Part shown: positions 17,670 to 28,505 of the stretch, in pieces
Numbering within the stretch: the first letter of the stretch is position 1
How the letters are laid out: each line of letters begins with the position of its first letter
Source: JABDGM01 sp963738665
GTDB lineage: Bacteria; Planctomycetota; Planctomycetia; Pirellulales; Lacipirellulaceae
NCBI GenBank assembly: GCA_963738665.1
Contig: CAVTXL010000003.1
Coordinates: forward strand, 992,001-1,056,000
Direction: 5' to 3'
Length of the DNA stretch: 64,000 bases
Notes under the pieces: model-generated
Told to the model about the DNA's origin: nothing
The model's database searches: none
What the model saw: only the letters and a program-made list of their open reading frames with translations
Position numbers and translations under genes: made by a program

Positions 17670-19779
17670 CTACACCAACGAAAGTGCCACCAGTGCGATG
17701 TCAATCAGCTTGATGCCAATGAACGGGAGAATCAAACCGCCAAGTCCATAAATCAACAGGTTCCGCCGCAGCAAGGCGTCGGCCCCGACGGGCCGATACC
17801 GCACACCGCGAATCGCGAGCGGTATCAGGCACGGAATGATGATCGCATTGAAAATCACGGCCGACAGGATCGCGCTTTTGGGCGTCGCCAGGCCCATGAT
17901 GTTCAGCGGCCGCCAAACCCGGCATGGCGATCATGAAGATGGCCGGAATAATGGCGAAATACTTGGCCACGTCGTTCGCCACGCTGAAGGTGGTGAGCGC
18001 CCCGCGGGTCATCAGCATCTGTTTGCCGACCGTGACGACGTCGATCAGCTTGGTTGGATTGGAATCGAGATCGACCATGTTGCCGGCTTCCTTGGCGGCC
18101 TGCGTGCCGGTGTTCATGGCGACGGCGACGTCGGCTTGCGCCAGGGCCGGCGCGTCGTTCGTGCCGTCGCCGGTCATGGCGACCAGGTGCCCATCCTGCT
18201 GATGCTGGCGGATCAGATTCAGCTTCGCTTCCGGCGTGGCCTCGGCCAGAAAATCGTCGACGCCCGCCTCGGCCGCGATGGCTGTGGCCGTTTGAGGATT
18301 ATCGCCGGTGATCATCACCGTCTTGATGCCCATGCGGCGCAGCTCGGCAAACCGTTCCTTGATGCCCCCTTTGACAATGTCTTTTAAATAGATCGTTCCC
18401 AACACGCGGCCGTTCTCCGCGACGACCAGCGGCGTGCCCCCCTGGCGGGCGATCGCGTCGACCTCCGAGGCAACCTGTGGAGGATACGAGCCGCCGTGCT
18501 CCTCGACGAACCGCCGTACGGCATCGGCCGCTCCCTTGCGAATCTGCCGACCATTCAAATTGAGGCCGCTCATGCGGGTCCGCGCCGTGAACGGCACAAG
18601 CTCAGCGTGTACCGTTTCCAATTCGCGGCCGCGAATGTTGAACTTTTCCTTCGCCAATACCACGATGCTGCGGCCTTCCGGCGTTTCATCAGAGAGCGAC
18701 GCCAGTTGAGCCACGTCAGCCAACTGCCGCTCATCCACCCCAGGCGCGGGCCGAAATTGGCTTGCCTGCCGATTGCCAAGCGTGATCGTGCCCGTCTTGT
18801 CGAGCAGCAAAACGTCCACGTCGCCGGCGGCCTCGACCGCGCGGCCCGACATGGCCATCACGTTCGCCTGGCTCAGCCGGGCCATGCCGGCGATGCCGAT
18901 CGCCGCCAACAGCGCGCCGATAGTGGTCGGAATCAAGCAGACCAACAGCGCCACTAGCGTCGGTACATCGATCGTCACGTCGAAGTAGTGCGCGATCGGA
19001 TACAGCGTAACGCAAACCATCAAGAACACCAGCGTGAGCCCGGCCAGCACGACCGTCAGCGCGATCTCATTGGGCGTCTTCTGCCGCACCGCCCCTTCGA
19101 TGAGGGCGATCATCCGGTCGAGAAAACTCTCGCCCGGCTTGGCCGTGACGCGAACGACGAGATGATCGGAGATCACCCGCGTGCCGCCGGTGACGGCCGA
19201 GCGGTCGCCGCCGCTCTCGCGAATGACCGGCGCAGCTTTCACCCGTGATGGCCGATTCGTCGACTGAAGCGATCCCTTGGATCACTTCGCCATCGGCCGG
19301 GATCATTTCATTGACTTTTACCAGGACGACGTCGCCGTTGCGCAACTGCGAGCCGGGGACGTCTTCCGTCTTCTGCCGATCGACGTCAACGACGCGGTGC
19401 GCCGTGACGTCCTGCCGCGCCTTTCGCAAGGCAGCCGCTTGCGCCGGCCGCGAGCCTCCGCGACCGCTTCGGCGAAATTCGCAAACCATACGGTCAGCCA
19501 TAACCAGATGGAGACGTGGAGAAAGTAAACCGTGCTGCCTCCACCAGAAACCATCTCCGCGATCGTTGCCAGCGTGGTAAGTGCCGCGCCCAACTCGGCA
19601 ACAAACATCACCGGGTTGCGGACCATCATTCGCGGGTCCAGCATCTTGACCGCCTGGATCATGGAGGGAATCAGCATTTCGGCCGTAAAGAGCGACTTCC
19701 CTTTGCGCAGTTTCGGCCCGCCGGCCTGGCCGGAAGGCGGAATTGTTTGCATAGGCTTTACCAAAGTTTCGACTGGCAT
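17670..19779 (-). CDS. kdpB: KdpB, P-type ATPase subunit (three frameshifts)
   Basis: About 700 residues across four reading-frame segments, breaking near 19450, 19243 and 17913; every segment joins to its neighbour without loss of conserved sequence. Start MPVETLVKPMQTIPP at 19777-19779 follows AGGAAAAACTACT. Motifs in order: DPRMMVRNPVMFVAELGA, NEMIPADGEVIQGIASVDES followed by AITGES, the phosphorylation site LLLDKTGTITLGNR, MITGDNPQTATAIA, AMTGDGTNDAPALAQADVAV, and a C-terminal membrane block GLATPKSAILSAVIFNAI. KdpB hydrolyses ATP and couples it to K+ uptake through KdpA. The clustering of three single-base breaks in one gene is either poor assembly or real decay; conservation of every segment favours assembly error. 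Confidence 0.88.
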
Positions 19780-19833
19780 AGTAGTTTTTCCTAACTGACG
19801 TATTTCACAATTGGCCGATCTTGTTTCTATCAT

Positions 19834-21513
19834 CTACGCGCCAATGCTTAGCTGCTCGGCGATGGGGCCAAGGATCGCGACCGGCATGAACAACAGCGCC
19901 CCACGATCAAAATCGTGCCGACGAGCACGACGCCGAACAGAAACGTATCGGTGCGGAACGTGCCGGCCGACTCGGGCGTGGCGCGTTTGGCCGCCAGCGA
20001 ACCGGCAATAGCCAGCGGCGCAATGATGGGAATGAACCGAGCCAACAGCATCACGAGCCCCGTCCCCACGTTCCACGGCACCGTGTTGTCGCCAAGGCCC
20101 TCAAACCCCGATCCGTTGTTGGCCGCCGCCGAGCTGTACTCGTACAGAATTTCGCTGAACCCGTGACTTCCGGGATTGTTCGTCGTGCTGGCGCCCCACG
20201 CCGTGGCCGCAAACAGGGCCGCCCCGCCCAGAATGAACAGCGGATGGGCCAAGAGGGCGATCGCCGCCAGCTTCATCTCCTTGGTCTCCAGCTTGCGCAT
20301 CAAGTACTCCGGCGTGCGGCCGACCATCATCCCGGACAAAAACACGGCCGTCACGATGAACAGAAACATGTTGATCAGCCCAACCCCGACGCCGCCGAAG
20401 ATACAGTTCAGCCACATCCCACACATCGGTAACAGGCCGGTGAGCGGATTCAGGCTGTCGTGCATTGCGTTGACGCTGCCATTGCTCGTTACTGTGGTGG
20501 AAACTGCCCAGGTGGCGCCGGCGGTCGGGCCGAATCGCAGCTCCTTGCCTTCCAGGTTCATCGTTTTCTCGACGGGCAGCCCAGCTAGCGCCGCCGCCGG
20601 CTGCGTCTCAAACACGCAACCCGCCGAGATGAAACTGAGATACAGCACGAACATCACGCCAAATACAACTGCGGCGTGTTTCATCCGCTGAGTGATCCAG
20701 CCGAACATCCAGACCGTGGCCATCGGGATGAGGATGATCGCCATGTTGCACAGCACATTCGACCAGAACGTCGGATTCTCGAATGGATGGGTGCAATTCG
20801 GCCCGAACCAGCCGCCGCCATTGGTGCCTAGCTGCTTGATCGTGACAAACGCGGCCACCGGGCCGCGGGCGATTGTTTGCGTAACGCCCTCGAGCGTCGT
20901 GGCGACGGCCGAGCCCTGAAGCGTCATGGGCATGCCGCACAGAATCAAGCAGCGCACACCCGAGAGTCGCCATCGGCAGGAAAATCAGTCCCGTCGCCCG
21001 CCATAGGTCCTGAAAGAAGTTTCCCAAATTGACCCGGCCGGCCAAACCACGGCAGAGCGCCGCGACCGCGGCCACGCCCGTCGCCGCGCTGACAAACTGC
21101 AGCCACATCAAGGCGAATAGTTGCGAAAAGTAACTCAATGACACTTCGCCCGAGTAATGCTGCAAATTCGTGTTGCTGGTGAAGCTGGCCGACGTGTTGA
21201 ACGCCAGGCTCGGCTCGAGTGCTTCCTTCGCGTCCGGATTGAGGAAGGCCGGGTGCCACTGTTGCGTCGTCAGCACGACGTAGACGAACACGAACATCAC
21301 TACGTTGAACGCCAGCATGGAAAAGCAATACTGCTTCCAGTTTTGCCCGCTCGCCGCCTGCGGTCCTAAAATCGTGGTGATTACCGACTCATACTGCTGC
21401 CGACGGGGCCCGACATCAATGGGGTCCATCGACCACTTCATATAACGGCCCAGCGGCCACGACAGGGCGACAGTCGCTCCAATAATGATCGCAGGAATCA
21501 GAAAGGCGAGCAT
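19834..21513 (-). CDS. kdpA: KdpA, K+-translocating subunit (two frameshifts)
   Basis: About 560 residues across three frame segments, breaking near 20950 and 19903. Begins MLAFLIPAIIIGATVALSWP, preceded by AAGGAC. Selectivity-filter-like loops typical of the SKT/Kdp channel family are visible: FNTSASFTSNTNLQHYSG, TNGGGWFGPNCTHPFENP and FSEILYEYSSAAANNGSGFE. The end is LFMPVAILGPIAEQL. About ten membrane segments. KdpA forms the K+ pathway and works with KdpB, KdpC and KdpF. The gene starts 15 bases downstream of kdpF and stops 54 bases before kdpB. Confidence 0.88.
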
Positions 21514-21528
21514 TGAAATAGTCCTTGC

Positions 21529-21621
21529 TTAAAATCGCTCTGGTCTCACCAACACGTAGCTCAAGTACGCGAAGGCGAACACGGTCGTTACAATCACGCA
21601 GACATTCACCAAGAAGTCCAT
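21529..21621 (-). CDS. kdpF: KdpF, small stabilising peptide of the Kdp complex
   Basis: A 30-residue peptide, MDFLVNVCVIVTTVFAFAYL followed by SYVLVRPERF. One membrane helix followed by RPERF is the usual C-terminus of KdpF, which binds and stabilises the KdpABC complex. The start has an excellent ribosome binding site, GAGGAGGG, ending five bases upstream, formed around the stop of the preceding small ORF. It lies directly upstream of kdpA as in other kdp operons. Confidence 0.85.
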   Translation of the reverse strand: MDFLVNVCVIVTTVFAFAYLSYVLVRPERF

Positions 21622-21631
21622 GAAACCCTCC

Positions 21632-21712
21632 TCACAGCCAATCGCAGGCGAAGACGAAGCCGTACAACGCCGCGAACGTGGCCAACCCTAGCAGTAACAT
21701 TAATATCCACAT
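21632..21712 (-). CDS. 26-residue membrane peptide upstream of kdpF
   Basis: ATG at 21710-21712 opens MWILMLLLGLATFAALYGFV and ends FACDWL, a single hydrophobic helix with a short CDxL tail. The TGA stop is 10 bases before the kdpF start and the kdpF ribosome binding site overlaps its end, so the two are probably translationally coupled. Small ORFs with a CDxL-like ending occur upstream of kdpF in other bacteria (recollection, not checked). Function unknown; an additional Kdp-associated peptide is plausible. Confidence 0.55.
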   Translation of the reverse strand: MWILMLLLGLATFAALYGFVFACDWL

Positions 21713-21960
21713 GGCAAAGTCTCCCAAGAACCCAAGTAGGGACAGCGGGAAGCCCCCTAGCGTCGTCGTCTCGATCCAAAACTGCGAATTGCAGCGAACC
21801 ACAATTCAAAAAGCCGGCGCTCATAGCTCGCGTTGCGTTTACCGCGACAACAAACGGCAACTCGCATTCCCAAGCGCGGCCGCTGTTGCGCATGCATTAA
21901 TTCTCGGCACATCTTAGCAATTGCGCCCTCAGTTTTGTGTCAAAACGCGGGCACCGCGCG

Positions 21961-22182
21961 TTAAGAAACCATCAAGACCTTGCTGTCCGCACACCCGCCT
22001 CGTGCGGATTCGCACGACGCCAGCGGCAGCGGCGGTACCGGTCCGACGTCGGCCGAACATCGGCTACGCGATCGCTGCCTCTTTGGAGGGCGATCGCCTA
22101 ACAGCAAGTCGCAGAGCCAGAGCAGCAACCAGGCATTGGCGCCCAGGCCGATCGAAATCAGCACGATGATGATAGTGTTCAT
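21961..22182 (-). CDS. Small membrane protein upstream of the kdp operon
   Basis: 73 residues. The first 30 form a strong hydrophobic helix, MNTIIIVLISIGLGANAWLL then LWLCDLLLGDRPPK; the remaining 43 are polar, Arg/Ser-rich and low in family character. The LWLCDLLL end of the helix resembles the FACDWL end of the 26-residue peptide downstream, so it could be a related Kdp-associated peptide whose reading frame continues fortuitously. It is 250 bases upstream of that ORF on the same strand. Moderate to low confidence that it is translated. Confidence 0.35.
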   Translation of the reverse strand: MNTIIIVLISIGLGANAWLLLWLCDLLLGDRPPKRQRSRSRCSADVGPVPPLPLASCESARGGCADSKVLMVS

Positions 22183-22223
22183 GGCAGTTTTCTTGTGCTG
22201 CTAAATGTCAGTGACTATGTCAG

Positions 22224-22243
22224 GACACTTCGTCGCAAGTGTC
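22224..22243. promoter_or_regulatory. Perfect inverted repeat upstream of the kdp operon
   Basis: GACACTT (22224-22230), 6-base spacer, AAGTGTC (22237-22243). It lies 42 bases upstream of the first small ORF of the kdp unit and has no T-run, so it looks more like a protein-binding dyad than a terminator. A link to KdpE or another regulator is only a suggestion from position. Confidence 0.3.
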
Positions 22244-22468
22244 GGTCTGTGGGTATAGTACGGAAAGGCGGAGTCAATTTGGCGTCAATACTGCAATGCG
22301 GCGCGTCAAGAGTGCATTAAGATCCGGGCGCGAATGTACCATTGCATTGAAGAGGCGCGAGCTACTTGCGGCCCAATCTATTAGCTTATAGCGAAAGGCC
22401 CTAAGGCGGACGCTACGCTGTCGTGATCGCTGCGCTATCGCCTCAAGGCGCTCGGGGCGGAAGATTTA

Positions 22469-22666
22469 TCCGCGGATGACGTGGCCATTGCATCGGCACA
22501 TTTGTTTTCGGCGTGCTACCATCACGGCCGAGTCGATGGCGGAATCGAGCGTCGAGTCCGATTGATCGACCGCGACGACGATGTGCCAGGGGCAGCTCTT
22601 GCGTTCGGCGGCGTGAAAATAGATGCGCTCGACGAGCAGCATTGCGAGGCCAAGACCAGGCCCCAA
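22469..22666 (-). pseudogene. Remnant of a von Willebrand factor A (VWA) domain protein
   Basis: A short frame contains RIYFHAAERKSCPWHIVVAV followed by DQSDSTLDSAIDSAVMVA. This resembles the start of VWA domains in bacterial MoxR-associated proteins, which read VDQSGSM at the metal-ion site; the D-x-S-x-S pattern is kept here. The similarity ends at about 22525 and no further VWA sequence follows in any frame, nor is there an N-terminal part upstream, so this is a fragment. Confidence 0.45.
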
Positions 22667-23049
22667 GATTCTGAAAACCGAAGTGACTTAATTGATGGCC
22701 TGGGCAGAGATTTCACACAGCTCGCCACAGCCACGATTTTGTGCCAGCGTTCGCGTAGCGTTCAAACTGCTGATCCCAAAGTGCTGCATTGTACGACTGG
22801 AGCCACTTTCGAAAAGCAGCAAGCTCCCCGGGGAAAAGACTCTGTACGTCTTGGTCGAGTCGGTTAAGTTTGGTCCTGCTTTGGTTTTAGCACGACTTGT
22901 ATTCGCATGTCGAATCGGACAACGTCACTCTTTGCTTGTGAACAGAGATGGGAAGGTAGAGGAGTCGAGGGGAGAGGGGACTCGTCTCACCTGGTGCGAT
23001 CACACTTAGCCGCTACGGTGGACCTATAATTCTTTTTTGTGTCATGCCA

Positions 23050-23296
23050 GCAGAAACGTGAATTGCTGGTTAGCTCGAGCACTGAGCCCGTCGATGCTGG
23101 CCCCGAAGATGTCCGAGAGCCCGCGATTCTTGAGGTCGGTGAGACAAGACAGCTAGAACTTGGCCGCCTCGGTCTCGCCCAGCCACAGCCCCAAAAGCTC
23201 CTTGTGGCCCTCGAGATTGACGCCTAAAGCAACGAAAACCGTGTGCTGCGAAACGCGCCCGTTCGCGCCCCGCACCTGCACCGTGATGCCGGACAC
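23050..23296 (-). pseudogene. IS256-family (mutator) transposase fragment
   Basis: The minus strand reads VSGITVQVRGANGRVSQHTV, FVALGVNLEGHKELLGLWLG, ETEAAKF, stop, LSCLTDLKNRGLSDIFGASI then DGLSA. This is the central catalytic part of IS256-family transposases, where AKF is normally followed by Trp; here TGG has become TAG. Neither the N-terminus nor the final part is present on either side, and no terminal inverted repeats were recognised. It is an inactive remnant. The stretch 23300-23660 next to it holds no gene I can support. Confidence 0.8.
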
Positions 23297-23666
23297 AAGG
23301 TTTCTTGCAGGGCCTCAGATTTAACCGGGTGCGGCCTGCGGTTTGCGCACCGTCGTCGGGGATTTTGACTTCGAGTCGCGAATCAAACGGTTTGCAACCC
23401 GAATTCTGCAAATCTGGGCAGTTGCGAGGAGTGGGAGCGAACCCTTCTTGTGCAGACTTGATTGCACGTAGCGCGGTCGCCGAATCATTGTTGCTCCTAA
23501 ATTGCTGATTATTCCAGACTTAACGCAAAACCTTTCCCATCCTCAATTGATATCGCTCAATCACAAAGTACAGGCTGCACCCGATTAACTAGACGCCAAA
23601 TTGAACGAAGTGTGTCTCACGTCAGTACTCAAGAAGCGGACTGAAACTCACTTCAGCGTTTGGGTC

Positions 23667-26600
23667 CTAGCCGCACACTGCCACGCTGCCGTCGACGACC
23701 ACATCGTTCACGCCGGTAACGGTCACGGTCTGGGGAAGATTCCAATTCGAAGGCGTAAAGACGAGCGCGCTCGCCGACACGCTACCTTCGTTGGGATTGC
23801 CGGTTGAAATCGGAATCGCCACATCGGCGCCCGGTTGCGTGTCGAGCACGACGCTGAACTGGGCAGTTGCGCCATCTTCGCTAGTGACCAGCCCAGCAAT
23901 CGGCGAAACGCGAATTCCAGGCGCTAGCGGCAGCATCATGACAAAGCCGTCCGACGCGCCTTCGTGTCAAGCAAGCGAGCCGGGCACGAGTTCCGACGCA
24001 CGATCCATCCAGCCGCCCACGTACAGATTCCCGGCCGCATCGACGGCGATATTGCGAGCTTCTTCCGCCGCCACGGCGTCGCCCAGCATCCAGCCAGCCA
24101 GGAAGTTGCCCGCGCCGTCGACCTTGATGACGTACGCGTCGCTCGATCCCTCGGCAGTCAAGCCGGTGCCACGATAGGACGTGTTGGTGGTGGCAGACCC
24201 GATAAAGTAAATTGCGCCCGCTGCGTCGACGTATACCTGCGCGCGAGATCAGTAGCAGCGCGGCAAAGCCAAAGGCCCATTCGACTTCGCCGGTCGCCGC
24301 ATTGAGTCGCGCGATAAACGCGTCGTTGTCGCCCGCCGCGGTGAGTATCGTGAAGCCGGCGTCACTCGGATCACCAAACGTGGCCGCGCTCAAGTGGTAG
24401 CCGGCAGTAAAGAGACCGCCCGCATTGTCGACTGCCAACCCCATCACCCGGATATTGGCATCACCCGTGATTTGTTTTGTCCACAAGAAGCTGCCGATCG
24501 TGCCAGAGAGCTTCGACACAAACCCGTCGGCGCCGGCACTTGCGTCGAACTGCACGCCGCCGAAATCGGCCACGCCGATAAAAGATCCGCTCACATAAAG
24601 ATCGCCTGCCTGGTCCACGGCCAATCCCGCGTCGGTGCTGAGGCTGGCCGCGCCGCTCGATTGGATAGTCCAGAGGAAATTGCCAGCGGCGTCGACTTTC
24701 GTTACGAAAAGGTCGGTTCCCCCGGCGCCGGTGAGCGACTCGGCGCCAAAATCGGCCGTACCGCTGAACGTGCCCAGGGTGATTACATCGCCCGCTGAAT
24801 CGAGATTAGTCGCATAACCGGCGCTCGCGCCCATCCGGCAGACCCAGACAAAGTTCCCGTCGGCATCGAGTTTGGCAAGAAAGACGTTGGTCGCGGCAGT
24901 GCTGGTGAGCTGTGTCGCTCCAAAGTCGGCCGTGCCCTAGAACGTGCCCAAGACGTATGTGTTACCAGTCGCGTCGACGGCGGCCGAGAATCCGCGGTCA
25001 GGAACGTTATCGGCCCCCATACGTTGAGCCCAGATGACGTTGCCGCTCGGATCCAACTTGGCAACGAACGCGTCGCGATTGCCACCCGCTGCCGTGAGTT
25101 GGACGGTGCCAAAGATTGCCGTACCGGCGAAGTCTCCTGTCACATAGGTGTTGCCCACCGCGTCGCCGGCCATGTCCCACACGCGGTCGCCCCGCACCAA
25201 GATTGACCGCGGCGCCGCCCAGAGCGGTCGCCCAAGGTATGACCCGCGCTCCGTATTGAATTGTCGTTCGGAATTCGTCTTCGATGGCCTCGCCCAGCAG
25301 CAAGTCCACATCCTGGTTCATCAAAATGCCGGCCGAGTCGCGGATGTCAGGACCAACGGCGAGGGTGTACTGAGCGAAAGTCGTCTGGGAGGGGAATGCC
25401 AGGTCGAACTCACGGTTCCCCGACCCGGTGACCGCAATTACGCTGCCGACGGCGATTGGCCCAAACGGACCGGTGAGCGTTACGTCGGACGCATCGAATG
25501 AGGCAGGGTCGATGGCGTCCGCAAACATCACGCGTATATTGCCGAGCGACGCTTGTCCCGCGAAATCACTTGGGTTCGTCGCGATTACGCGCAGGACTGG
25601 GCACGGCGCTGATGCCGCTGAGCGTATACTGGCCGACCCAACCGTACACATCTTCCTTCGAAACTTTGAGCGAATACGTCCCTGCCAGAGACTAGCAACG
25701 ACCTCCGCCCCTTGGCTGTCGCGGGGCTGTCCGAGGCAACGAGCTGGCCCGACGAATCTCGCAGTTCAAGTACCGCGTCGAGATTTGGCCCAACGGCAGC
25801 CGGATCCAGCGTCAGCCGCACGGTGCGATTCTCAGAGAGCTTGAACGACCAGACGTTGACATCTTCGTTCGTACCGATAATCCCTGCGCCGCTGAAATAC
25901 AGTCCATCATACGCCAGCGGCGTTGCCGTGCTGGCAGTGTCGCCATGATCGTCCGCGCGAAAACCGAAGCCGTACGTCGCGCCACCGATCACGGCCATGT
26001 CGTCCTGGATCGATGTCGATCCGAGAATGGTTGGTCCTTATTGCCATGTCGCAACCGCCGTTAGGGACCACAGTGTCGACTGCATGATGGGGGCCCAAGA
26101 GTCATTGCCAACCAATGTGCTGCCATCGCCGTTGGAGTCTTGGCTGGAACTGGGCGCGAGCAAGTACCATCAGTGGACGGAGCGTTACGGCAAAGCCAAC
26201 GAGCACAACGGTCAGGTGCCCCGCGACTGGTGGCTGGAGGCGTGGGAAAAACAGGCGATTCTCGACTTCCACGACCGCCATCCACTCGACGGTTACCGTC
26301 GCCTCACGTTCATGATGCTCGACGATGATATCGTCGCGGTCAGCCATCGAGCGTCTATCGCGTCCTCAAAGCGGCCGGTCGACTCGATCGCTGGAACAAG
26401 AAGGCCTCGAAGAAAGGAACCGGCTTTGTGCAGCCGATCGGTCCGCATGTCCATTGGCACGTCGATATCAGCTATCTCAACCTGGGCGGCACGTTTTACT
26501 ACCTGTGCAGCCTGCTGGACGGCTACAGCCGCTTCATCGTCCACTGGGAAATCCGCGAATCGATGACGAACAGGACGTCGAGACGATCGTCCAGCGGGCC

Positions 26601-27235
26601 TTGGAAAACATCCGGGGGTTACGCCGCGAAAAGTAGACACTCGGATGCTGCAACCCGAACGAGTGGCCCGCTTCGTGAGATGCGAACGTCGCAGTCGAAC
26701 TGGGATCACTGTGGCTGAAAACGTATGAGACATTGGGCACTGAACTGGTAAATGCGTTAATTTAAGAGTACCCGCCGGAAGTGCCGCCGAACCCGTCATC
26801 GCTAGTCGTTACTCCAATGGCAACACGCAGCGCGACGCCGTTGGCCGCAGACGATGGCCCGCCGCTGGCCAGCACGGCCGGCTCGACCGTGGTTACATTG
26901 ATATTGAACGGGGCGTAATCTTCGGCAACGCGGGCCCACGTTTCGGTAATGAACGCCAGCTCGTCATCGCTAAACGTGGTGGGGTATTCGTCGATATCAA
27001 ACACAGCCGTGGAGACGTTCGTGTGGGTTCCCCACGTTGCTTCAAAGTGTCCGTCGAAGTCGAGATACAGGCTGGCGGAGGCGTCAGGCAAACTGCTTAA
27101 GGACGGAGCAGTCGCACTAAGCACGATTCGGTTCTCCAATGCCTCAAACCCCAGCCGAGACGCTGTACGCACGCGGTCCACGTGGCGATTATGCTTTGCA
27201 CGCGAGCGCCGACGAATTTGCAAGTGGTCCCACAT
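23667..27235 (-). pseudogene. LEPR-XLL secreted metzincin-like protease with PPC, Ig-like, SBBP-repeat and Calx-beta-type regions, split by an IS fragment
   Basis: Begins MWDHLQIRRRSRAKHNRHVD with FEALENRIVLSATAP, a variant of the planctomycete LEPR-XLL export motif, then LYLDFDGHFEATWG and an active-site motif SHEAGHSFGLQHPS (HExxHxxGxxH, zinc metalloprotease). Right after this the gene is interrupted by transposase sequence (26122-26640), and then resumes with GSTLVGNDSWAPIM and FGFRADDHGDTASTATPLAY, a pre-peptidase C-terminal-type domain, an Ig-like segment, several propeller-like repeats (DAFVAKLDPSGNVIW; GNTYVTGDFAG; FVTKVDAAGNFLW) and a Calx-beta-like region ending TVTVTGVNDVVVDG. There is an in-frame TAA near 26764, another near 26041, and at least five frame changes. 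The 3' end is missing. Not expressible as it stands. Confidence 0.75.
26122..26640 (+). pseudogene. IS3/IS481-type transposase fragment inside the metzincin gene
   Basis: Three successive frames read LPSPLESWLELGASKYHQWT, HPLDGYRRLTFMMLDDDIVA, GTGFVQPIGPHVHWHVDISY (first catalytic Asp), LGGTFYYLCSLLDGYSRFIV, and finally DVETIVQRALENIRGL. This is an integrase-core (rve) transposase related to IS3/IS481 elements. The sequence stops before the second catalytic Asp and the Glu, so it is inactive. Flanking protease sequence, LQHPSV on one side and GSTLVGNDSWAPIM on the other, nearly joins, so this was an insertion followed by decay of the element. Frame changes occur near 26340 and 26570. Confidence 0.8.
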
Positions 27236-27299
27236 GGTTTAATCCTTTGAATCAACGTTTTGAGATACGCTGCGGGGTCGACACGCATACGGCTTTTCC

Positions 27300-28505
27300 T
27301 CAGGCGAATGCATCGGTACCCGCTACACTGTGAACAGATGACGCCGAACCTGTGAAGGCACGGCGGCCGCAGAGAATACCAACCGCCGCGATGAAACAGA
27401 GCATTGCCGCATATGTTGGCTCAGGCGCTGTTGTTGAAGGAATTGACGAGCCGCTACCGGGCGCAACGGCGCCATAGTTCGCGCGCCAGACATCGTAGTC
27501 ACCCGCGCTGTAGAGGCTGCCCAGGCCATTGCGCCAAACGGTATAGTCCGCGGCGTTGACCGTGCCGTCGTTGCTGTAGTCGCCCGACGGGCCGTCGATC
27601 AGTCTGGCGACGAATGCGTCGGCAGGCGAATCGGGCAACGTGGGCCCGCCAAGGTCGCCGGAGGTACCGCCCGCAACATAAATTGCCCCCGTCGAGTCGA
27701 CGGACACATCTCCATATAACCAATCGTTCTTAGAACTTCCGAACTGGACACACCACAGGAGATTGCCGTTCGGATCGACGTTACTAACATACGCGTCGCG
27801 CGGATCTCCACTACTGCCTGCATTTTTCCCGGCAAGGTTGCCCAGCGTTTCGCCGGCGACGTAGATGTTGCCTGCGGCGTCCAAAGCAGTGCCGCCTTGG
27901 GTTTCGGTCCCCTCGGCCGTCGCGAACTGCCGCGTCCAAAGGACGTTGCCGTCGTCGTCGTACTTGCGCAGATACGCGCGGTTGCCGCCGACATTCGTGC
28001 CGAGACGCTCTCCATACGTCGTGCCAGCGACATAGACAGAGCCCATGCCGTCCGCGATACTGCCTTTTGCAGAGTCATCTTGGTCCGTACCAATGCCGAA
28101 CTGGCGCGTCCATAGCGGGTTACCCGCTGCATCGAATTTTTGCAGGAACGCATCTGCCATCCGACATTCGCTGCCGCTAGGCTCCCCAATTAATCTCCAC
28201 CCACGTAAATCTTCGCCATACTGTCGATCGCCACGCTGGAGCCAATTTCGATTGCAGTCGAACCAAACTGGCGCGTCCAAATTACGGTTCCTGACGCGTC
28301 GTACTTCCTGAGGAAAGCGTCATTGCGACCAGCGCTTGGGGATTCGAGACTTCCGGTCGCGTCACCAGTCACGTAGACGTTACCTAGGGCGTCCGTCGCA
28401 ACACCCTCAGCAAAAGCAAAGCCATCGTCGGGCGAAAACTGTTGGGTCCAGAGCATTACGCCGGCAGGGCTGTATTTGCGGACGAACGCATCGGGATAGC
28501 GCAAA
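27300..28505 (-). pseudogene. SBBP-repeat protein with dockerin-like and PEP-CTERM-like C-terminus, 5' end removed by ISL3
   Basis: About 400 residues of repeats of the form DAFLRKYDASGTVIWTRQFG plus GSVYVAGTTYGERLG, five in all, predicting a beta-propeller. Then comes a planctomycete dockerin-like segment, GDYSNDGTVNAADYTVWRNG with YDVWRANYG, and a PEP-CTERM-like sorting tail TTAPEPTYAAMLCFIAAVGI followed by LCGRR. Together these indicate a cell-surface or exported protein. A frameshift lies near 28190. Upstream of residue RYPDAFVRKYSPAG the sequence turns directly into ISL3 transposase, so the signal peptide and start are lost. It ends 65 bases before the metzincin gene on the same strand; the two propeller genes may have formed a tandem. 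Confidence 0.75.

Noticed and set aside
17670..21513. kdpA and kdpB as true pseudogenes
   Set aside because: All motifs are intact in each segment, kdpF, kdpC, kdpD and kdpE are unbroken, and similar breaks occur in essential-type genes elsewhere in the window. Sequencing indels explain this better, though decay cannot be excluded without reads.
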